A stretch of 64,000 nucleotides of DNA, from the NCBI RefSeq assembly GCF_004959765.1, contig NZ_SJZD01000003.1, positions 186,001 through 250,000 on the forward strand, given 5' to 3'. Source of the DNA: Flavobacterium sp. H122. GTDB lineage: Bacteria; Bacteroidota; Bacteroidia; Flavobacteriales; Flavobacteriaceae. Under the pieces are notes generated by a model. The model saw only the letters and a program-made list of their open reading frames with translations, was not told the origin of the DNA and did no database searches. Below, one piece after another: positions 18,499 through 27,338 of this stretch (positions are counted from its first letter, which is position 1; each line of letters begins with the position of its first letter). The position numbers and the translations under genes are program-made.

Positions 18499-19440
18499 AT
18501 GTCGCACCTGGAACCCGAAGCAAAAATTTTTGCCTGTTCGCAAAGTGTTTACCTAGCTGAAAAAATTGCCGAGAAATACGGTGTTGAGCTGGGAAAAGTA
18601 TCGTTCTCACATTATAGTGATGGTGAATTTCAGCCGTCTTATGAAGAGTCAATCCGTGGATTGAGAGTGTTTATTGTTTGTTCAACTTTCCCAAGTGCTG
18701 ATAACTTGATGGAATTGTTGTTAATGATAGATGCTGCTAAAAGAGCTTCAGCAAGACATATTACCGCTGTAATTCCTTATTTTGGATGGGCTCGTCAGGA
18801 TAGAAAAGACAAGCCGAGAGTGCCGATAGGAGCTAAATTGGTTGCAAAATTATTGGAAAGCGCCGGGGCAACCCGCATCATGACAATGGATTTGCATGCT
18901 GATCAAATTCAAGGTTTCTTTGAGAAGCCGGTTGATCATTTGTTTGCTTCAACAATTTTCCTTCCTTATGTAAAAAGTTTAGGTTTGGATAATTTGACAA
19001 TTGCTTCCCCGGATATGGGTGGTTCTAAAAGAGCTTATTCATATTCTAAATTTTTAGAATCCGATGTGGTAATTTGTTACAAGCAAAGAAAAGCGGCTAA
19101 CGTAATAGAGTCAATGGAGCTGATTGGTGAGGTAAAAGGGCGCAATGTTATCTTGGTTGACGATATGATTGATACAGGAGGCACATTGGCGAAAGCGGCC
19201 GAGCTGATGCTTGAAAGAGGTGCGTTGAGTGTGAGAGCTATTTGTACTCATGCTATTTTATCGGGTAACGCAGTAGAAAAAATTGAAAATTCTAAACTGA
19301 CAGAATTAATCGTAACTGATTCAATTCCGTTAAAGAAAGAATCTTCAAAAATCAGAGTAGTGAGCTGTGCGTCACTATTTGCTGAAGTAATGCATATGGT
19401 ACACCATAATAATTCTATCAGCAGTAAGTTTATAGTTTAA
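18499..19440 (+). CDS. prs: Ribose-phosphate pyrophosphokinase
   Basis: A 313-residue cytoplasmic enzyme that makes PRPP from ribose 5-phosphate and ATP for nucleotide, His and Trp synthesis. Family motifs are present: FSDGEF-type FSHYSDGEFQPSYEESIRG near residue 35-50, the flexible loop YFGWARQDRKDKPRVPI (about 95-110), the DLHADQIQGFF metal/phosphate region (about 130) and the PRPP-binding loop VILVDDMIDTGGT (about 215-227). Length is normal. It is followed 29 bp later by the L25/Ctc gene, a pairing also seen in many other bacteria (prs-ctc-pth), and pth comes next here. Confidence 0.97.
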   Translation: MSHLEPEAKIFACSQSVYLAEKIAEKYGVELGKVSFSHYSDGEFQPSYEESIRGLRVFIVCSTFPSADNLMELLLMIDAAKRASARHITAVIPYFGWARQDRKDKPRVPIGAKLVAKLLESAGATRIMTMDLHADQIQGFFEKPVDHLFASTIFLPYVKSLGLDNLTIASPDMGGSKRAYSYSKFLESDVVICYKQRKAANVIESMELIGEVKGRNVILVDDMIDTGGTLAKAAELMLERGALSVRAICTHAILSGNAVEKIENSKLTELIVTDSIPLKKESSKIRVVSCASLFAEVMHMVHHNNSISSKFIV

Positions 19441-19469
19441 TTTTTTTTTATTAATTATATACATTTAAA

Positions 19470-20078
19470 ATGAAATCGATTACAATTAAAGGATCAGAAA
19501 GAGAAAGCGTGGGCAAAGTTGCTACTAAAGCCTTACGTAATGCTGGAGCGGTTCCTTGCGTATTATACGGAGGAGATCAACCAGTGCATTTCTCAGCAGA
19601 GGACAAAGCATTCAAAAACCTGGTTTACACTCCAAACGCGCACACAGTTGTGATTGAATTGGAAAACGGTAAGTCTTTTAACGCTGTGTTACAGGACATT
19701 CAGGTACACCCGGTATCTGACAAAATTTTACATATTGACTTCTATCAATTATTTGATAACAAAGAAGTTACTATGGAAATTCCGGTAAAAATCGTTGGTA
19801 ACTCTAAAGGAGTTATGGCGGGTGGTGTATTACGTCTTAACCAACGTAAATTAAAAGTTAAAGCTTTACCGGCTAACTTGCCTGACTTCATCGAAACAGA
19901 TATTTCTGAATTGGAAATGGGTAACAAATTATACATCACTAAATTACATTCAGACGCTTACAAATTTTTACACCCGGACAACACTGTAGTGTGTCAGGTA
20001 AGAATTTCTCGTGCTGCGATGAAAGCTGCTCAGGAAGCTGCAAAAGCAGAAAAAGGAGCAAAAGGAAAGAAAAAATAA
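19470..20078 (+). CDS. rplY: 50S ribosomal protein L25/general stress protein Ctc
   Basis: A 202-residue two-domain L25 (TL5/Ctc type). Residues about 1-95 are the 5S-rRNA-binding beta barrel ([21 protein letters not shown], then [16 protein letters not shown]). Residues about 95-180 are the C-terminal beta domain ([20 protein letters not shown]). A basic, Ala/Lys-rich tail ends the protein. It binds 5S rRNA in the large subunit. It sits between prs and pth, as in many genomes, and is followed by a terminator. Confidence 0.95.
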   Translation: MKSITIKGSERESVGKVATKALRNAGAVPCVLYGGDQPVHFSAEDKAFKNLVYTPNAHTVVIELENGKSFNAVLQDIQVHPVSDKILHIDFYQLFDNKEVTMEIPVKIVGNSKGVMAGGVLRLNQRKLKVKALPANLPDFIETDISELEMGNKLYITKLHSDAYKFLHPDNTVVCQVRISRAAMKAAQEAAKAEKGAKGKKK

Positions 20079-20096
20079 TTTCATTACGATATCTTT

Positions 20097-20128
20097 CAAA
20101 AGCGTTCACATTAGTGAGCGCTTTTTTT
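20097..20128 (+). terminator. Terminator after rplY
   Basis: AAAGCGTTCAC and GTGAGCGCTTT pair around ATTA and are followed by a T run. Confidence 0.88.
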
Positions 20129-20156
20129 ATTTGTGACATTCAATTACTTTTGTCAT

Positions 20157-20780
20157 ATGAAATTAATTTTCGATTTGTTTAAAAAGAAACTTCCGAAAGA
20201 AGAGATTGATCCCATGAAAAAATTTTTGATAGTCGGCCTTGGAAATATTGGCGCTGAATATGTGAATACCCGACATAATATTGGTTTTAAAATTGTTGAT
20301 TTTTTAGCCAAAAAACATAATGCCGAATTTTCAACAGTGAAATTAGGCGCTTTGGCTGAAGTTAAATTGAAAGGAAGAACCTTGTTTCTGCTAAAGCCGA
20401 ATACGTACATGAATTTGAGCGGAAAAGCAGTTCAATATTGGATGGAAAAGGAAAAAATAGCTAAAGAAAATATCTTGGTGATTACTGATGATCTGAATTT
20501 ACCATTTGGTACCATCAGAATTAAACCTAAAGGGTCTGATGGCGGTCACAACGGATTGAAAAATATTCAGTTATTGCTGAATACAACTGATTATCCTAGA
20601 TTCCGTTTTGGTATCAGCGATGATTTTAAAAAAGGAAAACAGGTTGATTATGTGCTTGGGGAATGGGATGAAGAAGAAAAGGAAAAATTGAAAGAACGTT
20701 ACGAAGTCTCCGCTGATGCTGTGGAGTCTTTTGCGTTAGCGGGTTTGGGTAATACGATGAGCGCGTTTAACGGGAAATAA
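20157..20780 (+). CDS. pth: Peptidyl-tRNA hydrolase
   Basis: Cleaves the ester link of peptidyl-tRNA released from stalled ribosomes. The catalytic domain starts at FLIVGLGNIGAEYVNTRHN (Asn and catalytic His), followed by LLKPNTYMNLSGKAV, ITDDLNLPFG (Asp) and GSDGGHNGLKNI. The start is uncertain: the GTG at 20133 is unlikely, the ATG at 20157 gives 207 residues with a charged N-terminal extension, and the ATG at 20214 gives the classical start MKKFLIVGLG. A -7 box (TACTTTTG, 20145-20152) lies only 5 bp before the first ATG, so the later start or a nearly leaderless message is possible. Confidence 0.93.
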   Translation: MKLIFDLFKKKLPKEEIDPMKKFLIVGLGNIGAEYVNTRHNIGFKIVDFLAKKHNAEFSTVKLGALAEVKLKGRTLFLLKPNTYMNLSGKAVQYWMEKEKIAKENILVITDDLNLPFGTIRIKPKGSDGGHNGLKNIQLLLNTTDYPRFRFGISDDFKKGKQVDYVLGEWDEEEKEKLKERYEVSADAVESFALAGLGNTMSAFNGK

Positions 20781-20795
20781 ATTCTTTATGAATAT

Positions 20796-20825
20796 AAAAA
20801 AGGGAAGTATTAAGCTTCCCTTTTT
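20796..20825. terminator. Bidirectional terminator between pth and the metalloprotease
   Basis: AAAAAGGGAAG and CTTCCCTTTTT pair around a short loop with A run on one side and T run on the other; the two genes converge here. Confidence 0.88.
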
Positions 20826-20844
20826 CGTTAAATTATATCTGTGA

Positions 20845-23616
20845 TTATTCAATGATAATACGTTTTACAATTTTCTTGATTCCATCAGAGATAGAAACTA
20901 AATAAACTCCTGATTGTGCATTGTTTAATCTGATTTCCTGGTCAAATAAACCTGAATTTGAGTAGTTTTTGTTTAAAATACTTCTTCCGCTCATATCAAA
21001 AACTTTCACATCAACTTTATTCGAATCTGAATTTAAGTTTATTTTAAATGAACCTTTGTTAGGGTTAGGATATAATGCAAAGCCTTCAAATTCATTTTCA
21101 CTGGTGCTTAATGATTGAATTTCCTGATAACAGATTTCAACCGTGAAACTTGCTAAAGTTCCGGAATTGTTGTTTTTCTCCGTTGAAACGTCTGCAACTT
21201 TGAAAGTCCAGTTTCCAGCCGAATTTTTCCCGTTTAAAGAGCTTAAAGCATTTAAAGGTCTGAAAGTGCCGCCGGCAGGAAGTTCTGCTGTGTCACAATC
21301 AAAATCTGTACCGGCATCATCAAAAGTTGCATTTAAGGCATTTATCCTGTCTGCACACAAACCGGCAACCTTCCCTCTTCCTGTCGGGGTTTGGTATAAA
21401 GGAATTTTTGTGCCGTCTGGATGATCAATTCTTAAATATAACTGGTTGGGCTGATGGTTTATTCTGGTGGTTACGTTAACATCTTTAATTACAACGTTTG
21501 CAGGGATGTTTAATGTAAAATTTTGATAAGCTAAAGGATTGCTTTCCACTATTGTTGCATTAGGAGAGCTGGTGTAGCTTAAACATTGGTTGATAACATT
21601 ATATCCAACAGCAAAATCTTTTGTATTGATGGCGTAAAAAATATTAGCTGTAGGTTCAACTAAAATACGGCAGAATGGAGCAGAAACACCTGCCGGCAGA
21701 TTTACATTCGCAGTTCCGTTATTGGCAATATTGGATGCTAATGTATAAGGATAGGTTAAGCCTCCGTCAATCGATAATTTAACGTTTACATTCGTGGCAC
21801 CTGTTAATGATGTAGTGTTGTTAACACTCCAGGTTACAGGAATTGAACTTCCGGTGGTATAGCTGATCCCTGAAGCAGCTTGAGAAGTTACTGCAAATGG
21901 ACCGGCAGTGGTCACAGTAGAAACGGTCATTTCATCGTAGCCATTATTTGAACCGCCTGGTTTGTTGTCTCTGACAGTAAATCTGAAACTCAAAGTTCGT
22001 GCAACAGTTGGAACAATTTCCCATTTATTTCCACTTACACCATTTGCCAAATAATCTTCCAATCTTGGGAAATGTCTTGTAGGTGATGTTGTTGCAGTGT
22101 AGGATCTGAAATTCGGACCGGATGTTTTTGTAGCGGAAGGATAGGTGGTGGTTGAAGTTCCACTGTCCATCTGTTCCCATATGTAAGTTAAACTATCGCC
22201 GTCAGCATCGCTGCCGTTGCCGGTTAATTTGAATGCAGTACCAATTGGTAAAATAAAATTGCTTCCTGCATCAGCTGTAGGGGTTGTGTTTGTGATATCA
22301 GTTACAGTAGGGCAGGTTTTTGTCTTAATATTTGTTGTAATCTGTTCAATGCTGATAGCGTGAAATAAAGCATCACTATGTGCCTGTACATCTGTTGCGC
22401 CTGTAATGCCGGCATATCCCATAATAGTTGAACCGCTTCCCGGCTCTTTTTGTGCAATACTGCCTGTTTCTGTTGAGTGGGTAAAAGTGTGATTTCCTCC
22501 AAATTGATGTCCCATTTCATGAGCAACATAATCGATATCGAAATTATCACCATGAGGTATATCATCTCCAGGTGATGTAAATCCTGAACCTTTGTTTTTG
22601 TCTGTTGTGCTTGCAGCGTCATCTCTGCATACACAGCCAATGCATCCTGCATTTCCGCCTCCGCCTGATGCACCAAAAAGGTGGCCGATATGATAAGCGG
22701 CATTATTGGCGGCTAAAGAAGTTCCTGTTCCCGTTAAACTTGTGCTGAGAGTGTTTTGCAATTCTGTATTCCACGCTCCGCCGGATCCTGTTGCTCCGTC
22801 AGAGTATGGGTCTGTCGCAGCATTGTAGTAAATGACATTTGTGCTTTCGCTGATTATTACCATAGTTGCATTGAAGTCGGTTTCAAAAACACCATTGACT
22901 CTTGTCATTGTTGCGTTGAATGCGGCTAGCACTTTGGCAACATCTGCTGCAGATGTTGCTCCAAAATAATTTGAATACTCCGCTGTACATGACAATGCAA
23001 GTTTAAAGGTTCTCAGCTTGCTGTCATCCGCACTTCTTAGTTGGGCTGTTTTGTCTGTTAATACGTTTGAAAACTGATTTGCTTCGTCTATTGTTGAGCA
23101 GGTGAATTGCCCGTTTGCTCTTTTTGAAGATTTGTCAAATACTTTGTAAACCGAAACATTCCCTTTTTCTACGGGATCAATAATGGTAGTTGTGCCGTTC
23201 ACTCCTGAACGTATTATTGCGCTGATACCATTATATGGGGATACACTGAATGATGCGGTTGTTGAAGGGTTGCTGACACTTTGACCTCTGAAGGATTTTA
23301 TTTCAGGAAACCTTGACTGTAATTCAGGTTCAAAACTGGACATTTCAAAAATTCTGAAATCTTCTAATTTACCCTGACTGTCAGGCAGTGAAATAATTAC
23401 TTCAGATGAATTTTTTTGTAAACTTCTTGACTGGGCTCTGTTTGCGTAGTTTTGAAAGCCGGCCAAATCAAGTTCAAATAGTTTAAAATCATTCGATTCC
23501 AAACTTTCGCTGGATGCTTTTTTAAATGTATTGCTTTCTTTCGACTTCCAATATTTATTGGTTTGGGCTTGAAAGTTAAAAGATAGGAATAACATGAAAA
23601 GTAGAGTTTTCTTCAT
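20845..23616 (-). CDS. Secreted reprolysin-type zinc metalloprotease, T9SS substrate
   Basis: A 923-residue protein. After the signal peptide (LLFMLFLSFNFQAQ) comes a pro-region. The metzincin site HEMGHQFGGNH is at about residues 367-377, with the Met-turn in STIMGYAG. A fibronectin/Ig-like module and then a proprotein-convertase P domain (about 690-840, ending in SAGNWTFKVAD) follow. The last about 75 residues are a type A T9SS sorting domain (FALYPNPNKGSFKINL, then GVYLVSI and VKRIIIE). So the protein is exported and sorted to the cell surface or medium as a protease. A second T9SS protease of another family is encoded divergently 152 bp away. Confidence 0.93.
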   Translation of the reverse strand: MKKTLLFMLFLSFNFQAQTNKYWKSKESNTFKKASSESLESNDFKLFELDLAGFQNYANRAQSRSLQKNSSEVIISLPDSQGKLEDFRIFEMSSFEPELQSRFPEIKSFRGQSVSNPSTTASFSVSPYNGISAIIRSGVNGTTTIIDPVEKGNVSVYKVFDKSSKRANGQFTCSTIDEANQFSNVLTDKTAQLRSADDSKLRTFKLALSCTAEYSNYFGATSAADVAKVLAAFNATMTRVNGVFETDFNATMVIISESTNVIYYNAATDPYSDGATGSGGAWNTELQNTLSTSLTGTGTSLAANNAAYHIGHLFGASGGGGNAGCIGCVCRDDAASTTDKNKGSGFTSPGDDIPHGDNFDIDYVAHEMGHQFGGNHTFTHSTETGSIAQKEPGSGSTIMGYAGITGATDVQAHSDALFHAISIEQITTNIKTKTCPTVTDITNTTPTADAGSNFILPIGTAFKLTGNGSDADGDSLTYIWEQMDSGTSTTTYPSATKTSGPNFRSYTATTSPTRHFPRLEDYLANGVSGNKWEIVPTVARTLSFRFTVRDNKPGGSNNGYDEMTVSTVTTAGPFAVTSQAASGISYTTGSSIPVTWSVNNTTSLTGATNVNVKLSIDGGLTYPYTLASNIANNGTANVNLPAGVSAPFCRILVEPTANIFYAINTKDFAVGYNVINQCLSYTSSPNATIVESNPLAYQNFTLNIPANVVIKDVNVTTRINHQPNQLYLRIDHPDGTKIPLYQTPTGRGKVAGLCADRINALNATFDDAGTDFDCDTAELPAGGTFRPLNALSSLNGKNSAGNWTFKVADVSTEKNNNSGTLASFTVEICYQEIQSLSTSENEFEGFALYPNPNKGSFKINLNSDSNKVDVKVFDMSGRSILNKNYSNSGLFDQEIRLNNAQSGVYLVSISDGIKKIVKRIIIE

Positions 23617-23768
23617 ATTTCTTTGTTTTTGGGATTATAAACCGAATATATACTATTTGTTGTTGATTATCAAAATTTTAACACATTAAATAGGTGTTGT
23701 TTTATTTTTTTGTCCGAATCGTTTTTTTTTTTGATACCCTTTTTTAACTTTACATAAAATATAATGTA

Positions 23769-25709
23769 ATGAATTCAAGAATTGTAATAATATTATTCTT
23801 TTGCTTTTTAAGGCTAAATGCTCAGGAGAAAAAATATCCTCAAAAAAGTGATAAGTTGAACAGATGCTCAACAGTAGAGCATGAGGCATACCTTCAAAAG
23901 AAATATCCTCAAAGAATGACTAATGCCGGATTTGAGAATTGGCTGAATCCGCTTGTCGAAAAATTTAAAAAAAAACGTTCTGAATCAGGAGGCATAATTA
24001 CAATACCTGTGGTTGTACACGTTGTGCATAATGGAGCGGTGGCAGGTACTGCCCCCAATATTGATGATCAGCAGGTGGAATCTCAGATAGAAGTATTGAA
24101 TAATGACTTTAGAAAAATTATAGGAACTCCGGGATATAATCTCAATCCCGTGGGTGTTGATACCCAAATTCAGTTTGCATTGGCTAAAGTGGATCAAAAA
24201 GGAAATCCTACAAACGGTATAGACAGAGTGTATTACAATCACGATACATGGACAATGGATGAAATTGAAGAGGTTTTAAAGCCTCAGACTGTCTGGAATC
24301 CATCGGAATATCTCAATATGTGGACGGTTGCTTTTTCTGACAGCTCTTTGTTGGGATATGCTCAGTTTCCTGATGCGAATGGTTTGCCGGGATTAGATGC
24401 TTCAGGAGGTTTAGGAACAACAGACGGTGTGGTTTCTAATTATACTTATTTTGGATCAAGACTAATTTACCCTAATGGTATTTATGCAGATGTACAATAT
24501 GATAAAGGAAGAACAATGACGCATGAAGTTGGACATTGGTTTGGGTTAAGACACATATGGGGAGATGCTTCCTGCGGGGATGACTACTGTGCGGACACTC
24601 CAACAGCTCATGCGGCAAATTACGATTGTCCTGCAGTTGTAAATTGTGATAATACCGGGAATGAAATGGTGGAAAACTATATGGATTATACAGATGATTC
24701 TTGTATGAACATATTTACACAAAACCAAAAGGACCGTATGATTGTTATTATAAATAATGCGGATAGAAGAAAAACGTTAAAAGCATCAATAAAAAATTCC
24801 CCAATTCTTTTAGTATCTAATGATGCCGAGATAAAAATTGAAAAAGTTTTCGTAGGGATTACTAATAAATGTACAAATGATCCCAGAAAAATAACATTGA
24901 CGAACAGAGGGACGAATGATATAAAAACAGCTTCTGTAAACTATAATTTTAATAGCAGTGCTTCAAAATTAATGGAATGGAACGGAATCTTAAAATCCAA
25001 TGAATCGGTTTCTTTTAATATACCGGAAACTGGTCTTGTAGGTGATGTTTTAAATGTAGAGATACTTAATATAAACGGTGTGTCAGACGGCAGGATATCA
25101 AATAATACAGATGCAGTTACCATTGTTAACGCGGTTAATCCGGAATCCTTCCCGTATGATGAAGTAAGTCTTAAACTTCAGTTGGATAACAAAGGATCTG
25201 AAATTACCTGGAATCTGACGGACAGCAGCGGAGATGTTCTGCTTAGCGGAGGTCCTTATGAAGATAATAATCCGTTGTTAATTGAACAAAGCTGGCAGAC
25301 TAAAGACGGTGACTGTTATACTTTTACCATAAATGATACCGGCGGGGATGGTTTGTGCTGTGCTGACGGAGAGGGGTATTTTCAAATAGGAACTAATGAT
25401 CAGTTGATTACAAACGGAGGGAGTTTCGAGTCTAATTTAGTGTCCAGTTTTGCAATTGAATTCTTGGATGATAAAATTTATCTTGAACAGAATCCGGTAC
25501 ATGATACACTTGTTTTTGTTTATGGAAAAAATGTAGGAAATATGGCGCACTGTGAAATTTTTGATATTTCCGGGAAAAAAATAAGAGAATTTCCAGCGGT
25601 TAAGAATGCATATAAAAATGAAGATGTTTTTGACCTGCAGGCTGGATTGTATGTTTTGAAAGTGACCACAGAACTAAAATCTAAAACTGTAAAATTTATA
25701 AAAGAATAA
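23769..25709 (+). CDS. Secreted M43 (pappalysin-like) zinc metalloprotease, T9SS substrate
   Basis: A 646-residue protein with a signal peptide (IVIILFFCFLRLNAQ). The N-terminal pro-region ends before IPVVVHVVHNG, the start of the M43 catalytic domain. The zinc site is HEVGHWFGLRH at about residues 252-262. Cysteines in GDDYCADTPTA and the Met-turn NYMDYTDDSCMN are typical of cytophagalysin/ulilysin proteins. A CARDB-like or Ig-like region and a pre-peptidase-like beta domain (YTFTINDTGGDGLCC) follow, then a T9SS sorting domain (LYVLKVTTELKSKTVKFI). It is transcribed away from the reprolysin-type gene. Confidence 0.93.
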   Translation: MNSRIVIILFFCFLRLNAQEKKYPQKSDKLNRCSTVEHEAYLQKKYPQRMTNAGFENWLNPLVEKFKKKRSESGGIITIPVVVHVVHNGAVAGTAPNIDDQQVESQIEVLNNDFRKIIGTPGYNLNPVGVDTQIQFALAKVDQKGNPTNGIDRVYYNHDTWTMDEIEEVLKPQTVWNPSEYLNMWTVAFSDSSLLGYAQFPDANGLPGLDASGGLGTTDGVVSNYTYFGSRLIYPNGIYADVQYDKGRTMTHEVGHWFGLRHIWGDASCGDDYCADTPTAHAANYDCPAVVNCDNTGNEMVENYMDYTDDSCMNIFTQNQKDRMIVIINNADRRKTLKASIKNSPILLVSNDAEIKIEKVFVGITNKCTNDPRKITLTNRGTNDIKTASVNYNFNSSASKLMEWNGILKSNESVSFNIPETGLVGDVLNVEILNINGVSDGRISNNTDAVTIVNAVNPESFPYDEVSLKLQLDNKGSEITWNLTDSSGDVLLSGGPYEDNNPLLIEQSWQTKDGDCYTFTINDTGGDGLCCADGEGYFQIGTNDQLITNGGSFESNLVSSFAIEFLDDKIYLEQNPVHDTLVFVYGKNVGNMAHCEIFDISGKKIREFPAVKNAYKNEDVFDLQAGLYVLKVTTELKSKTVKFIKE

Positions 25710-25738
25710 AGAGAGGTTTTTAATACCTCTCTTTATTA
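25708..25738 (+). terminator. Terminator after the M43 protease gene
   Basis: AAAGAGAGGT and ACCTCTCTTT pair around an 8-nt loop, starting within the stop codon region. Confidence 0.82.
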
Positions 25739-25744
25739 AATTAT

Positions 25745-25752
25745 TAAATTTG
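25745..25752 (+). promoter_or_regulatory. -7 promoter box for ribF
   Basis: TAAATTTG, a full TAnnTTTG match, lies 19 bp before the ribF ATG and directly after the terminator. Confidence 0.45.
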
Positions 25753-25771
25753 CAAAACTTTAATTTTAATC

Positions 25772-26692
25772 ATGAAAGTAATAAAAGATATTACTTCGCT
25801 TAGATTTGATAAAAAAACAATTGTTACCATAGGAACTTTTGATGGAGTGCATTTAGGCCATCAAAAAATCATCAAGCGACTCCAGTCTAATTCCAATGCT
25901 GCCAATGAAACGGTAATTATAACCTTCTCACAACATCCAAGATTTGTTTTGCAATCTGATAATTCGATTAAATTGCTTAATACAAATGATGAGAAAATAG
26001 CGTTACTGGATAATTTCGGAATTGATAATCTGATTATTCTTGAATTTGATAAGCAATTATCAGGGTTAAGCGGGGAAGAATTTGTGAAATCTGTTTTGGT
26101 GGATAAATTAAATGTCCAGAAAATTATAATTGGATATGATCATAAATTTGGCAGAAACCGCTCGTCTGACATTCATGATTTGATTTATTTTGGAAAAAAA
26201 TACCATTTTGATGTCGAACAAATATCTGCAGAAGAGCTCGATGAAATTACCATAAGCTCAACCCGTATAAGAAAAGCAATTGAGGAAGGTAAAATTGAAC
26301 TGGCTAATAATTTTTTAGGCTATCCTTACTGTTTTAAAGGTAAAGTAGTCAAAGGAAAACAGCTGGGGAGAACTATTGGATTTCCAACAGCTAATATTCA
26401 AATTGAAAATCCTTTGAAATTAATCCCTAAGCTTGGGGTTTATATCGTTCAGGTCTCCTTGAGGAATAAAACTTATAAAGGGATGATGAATATAGGTAAC
26501 CGTCCTACGGTTGATGGTACTTCTACAACTATTGAAGTAAATTTATTCGATTGTGATTTTGAATTTTATGAAGAAGAATTGAAAGTCTCTGTATTGAAAT
26601 TTCTACGTGAAGAACAAAAATTTTCCTCTGTTGAGGAACTGAAACTCCAATTGCAAAAAGATAAGAAAGATACCGAAGCTTTTTTTGTATAA
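25772..26692 (+). CDS. ribF: Bifunctional riboflavin kinase/FAD synthetase
   Basis: A 306-residue cytoplasmic enzyme that makes FMN from riboflavin and FAD from FMN. The N-terminal nucleotidyltransferase domain has GTFDGVHLGHQKII (about residues 21-34) and ISSTRIRKAIEEG (about 165-177). The C-terminal riboflavin kinase domain (about 185-300) shows GKQLGRTIGFPTANI and MMNIGNRPTVDG, both kinase signature motifs. Length is typical. It is a single gene with its own terminator-proximal promoter. Confidence 0.97.
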   Translation: MKVIKDITSLRFDKKTIVTIGTFDGVHLGHQKIIKRLQSNSNAANETVIITFSQHPRFVLQSDNSIKLLNTNDEKIALLDNFGIDNLIILEFDKQLSGLSGEEFVKSVLVDKLNVQKIIIGYDHKFGRNRSSDIHDLIYFGKKYHFDVEQISAEELDEITISSTRIRKAIEEGKIELANNFLGYPYCFKGKVVKGKQLGRTIGFPTANIQIENPLKLIPKLGVYIVQVSLRNKTYKGMMNIGNRPTVDGTSTTIEVNLFDCDFEFYEEELKVSVLKFLREEQKFSSVEELKLQLQKDKKDTEAFFV

Positions 26693-26699
26693 ACTAACG

Positions 26700-26772
26700 T
26701 TTAGTTAAACATTTGTTTTTCAGGATTTTATTAATTAAATTTATAGTACAGAATTGACATTGTTTAACTAAA
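26700..26772. promoter_or_regulatory. Perfect 12-bp inverted repeat flanking the promoter of the small membrane protein gene
   Basis: TTTAGTTAAACA (26700-26711) and its exact reverse complement TGTTTAACTAAA (26761-26772) are separated by 49 bp. Another TTTAGTTA follows immediately (26773-26780). The ATG of the next gene is at 26783. The spacing is too long for a simple terminator and no T run follows; the halves look like operator sites for a dimeric repressor, possibly acting by looping. Confidence 0.5.
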
Positions 26773-26782
26773 TTTAGTTATT

Positions 26783-27226
26783 ATGAGCTTATCCAGAGAA
26801 CTTAACAACGGCATTATGATTTTCATAGGCATAGGGGTTTATTTCCTGTCTATGGAGTTATTGGGGCTTTCAGATGTTTTTATCCTTAGACTGCTCAACA
26901 TTTTTATTGTCGTTTTTTTTGTAAACAAAGTTATAAAGTCAAATTATAAAGACGGTAGGATAGAATATCTCGATAATCTCATATCAGGGACTTTAACTTC
27001 ACTTATCGGTGTTGCATTAAGTGTGGCAGGTTTACTGGCATACATATCATTTAAAGGAGGGAATGAATATTTAAGTCATTTGTCAAAAAACTTCCTTTTC
27101 GGAGGTGGTGAGCCATCTATGTATCAATATTGTCTTGGATTGCTTTTTGAAGGAATTGCGTCTTCTATTATTATAACCTTTACGTTAATGCAGTATTGGA
27201 AAGATAGACCTTTAAAACACTTTTAA
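26783..27226 (+). CDS. Small four-helix membrane protein (DUF4199-like?)
   Basis: A 147-residue integral membrane protein with four predicted hydrophobic segments (about 10-27, 31-46, 68-92 and 119-137). The size and topology, and the central GTLTSLIGVALSVAGLLAYISF, resemble DUF4199 membrane proteins common in Bacteroidetes, but I cannot confirm the family by eye. Function is unknown. It is a lone gene with a striking inverted repeat just upstream and a terminator downstream. Confidence 0.7.
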   Translation: MSLSRELNNGIMIFIGIGVYFLSMELLGLSDVFILRLLNIFIVVFFVNKVIKSNYKDGRIEYLDNLISGTLTSLIGVALSVAGLLAYISFKGGNEYLSHLSKNFLFGGGEPSMYQYCLGLLFEGIASSIIITFTLMQYWKDRPLKHF

Positions 27227-27245
27227 TCTACTTAATTATATTCGT

Positions 27246-27290
27246 GAAAATGTTTTCAATAGAGTTGTCTGTTGAAAACATTTTGTTGTT
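27246..27290 (+). terminator. Terminator with 13-bp perfect stem
   Basis: AAAATGTTTTCAA (27247-27259) and TTGAAAACATTTT (27272-27284) are exact complements with a 12-nt loop, followed by TTGTTTT. Confidence 0.75.
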
Positions 27291-27317
27291 TTAAATGAAA
27301 GTAAATCCGTATTTTTG
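27286..27317 (+). promoter_or_regulatory. bioB promoter
   Basis: TTG (27286-27288), a 21-bp spacer, then TATTTTTG (27310-27317). The final TTG of the -7 box is in frame with bioB but cannot be a start codon if this is the promoter. Confidence 0.5.
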
Positions 27318-27338
27318 AGCCATAAACAAATTATTGAT

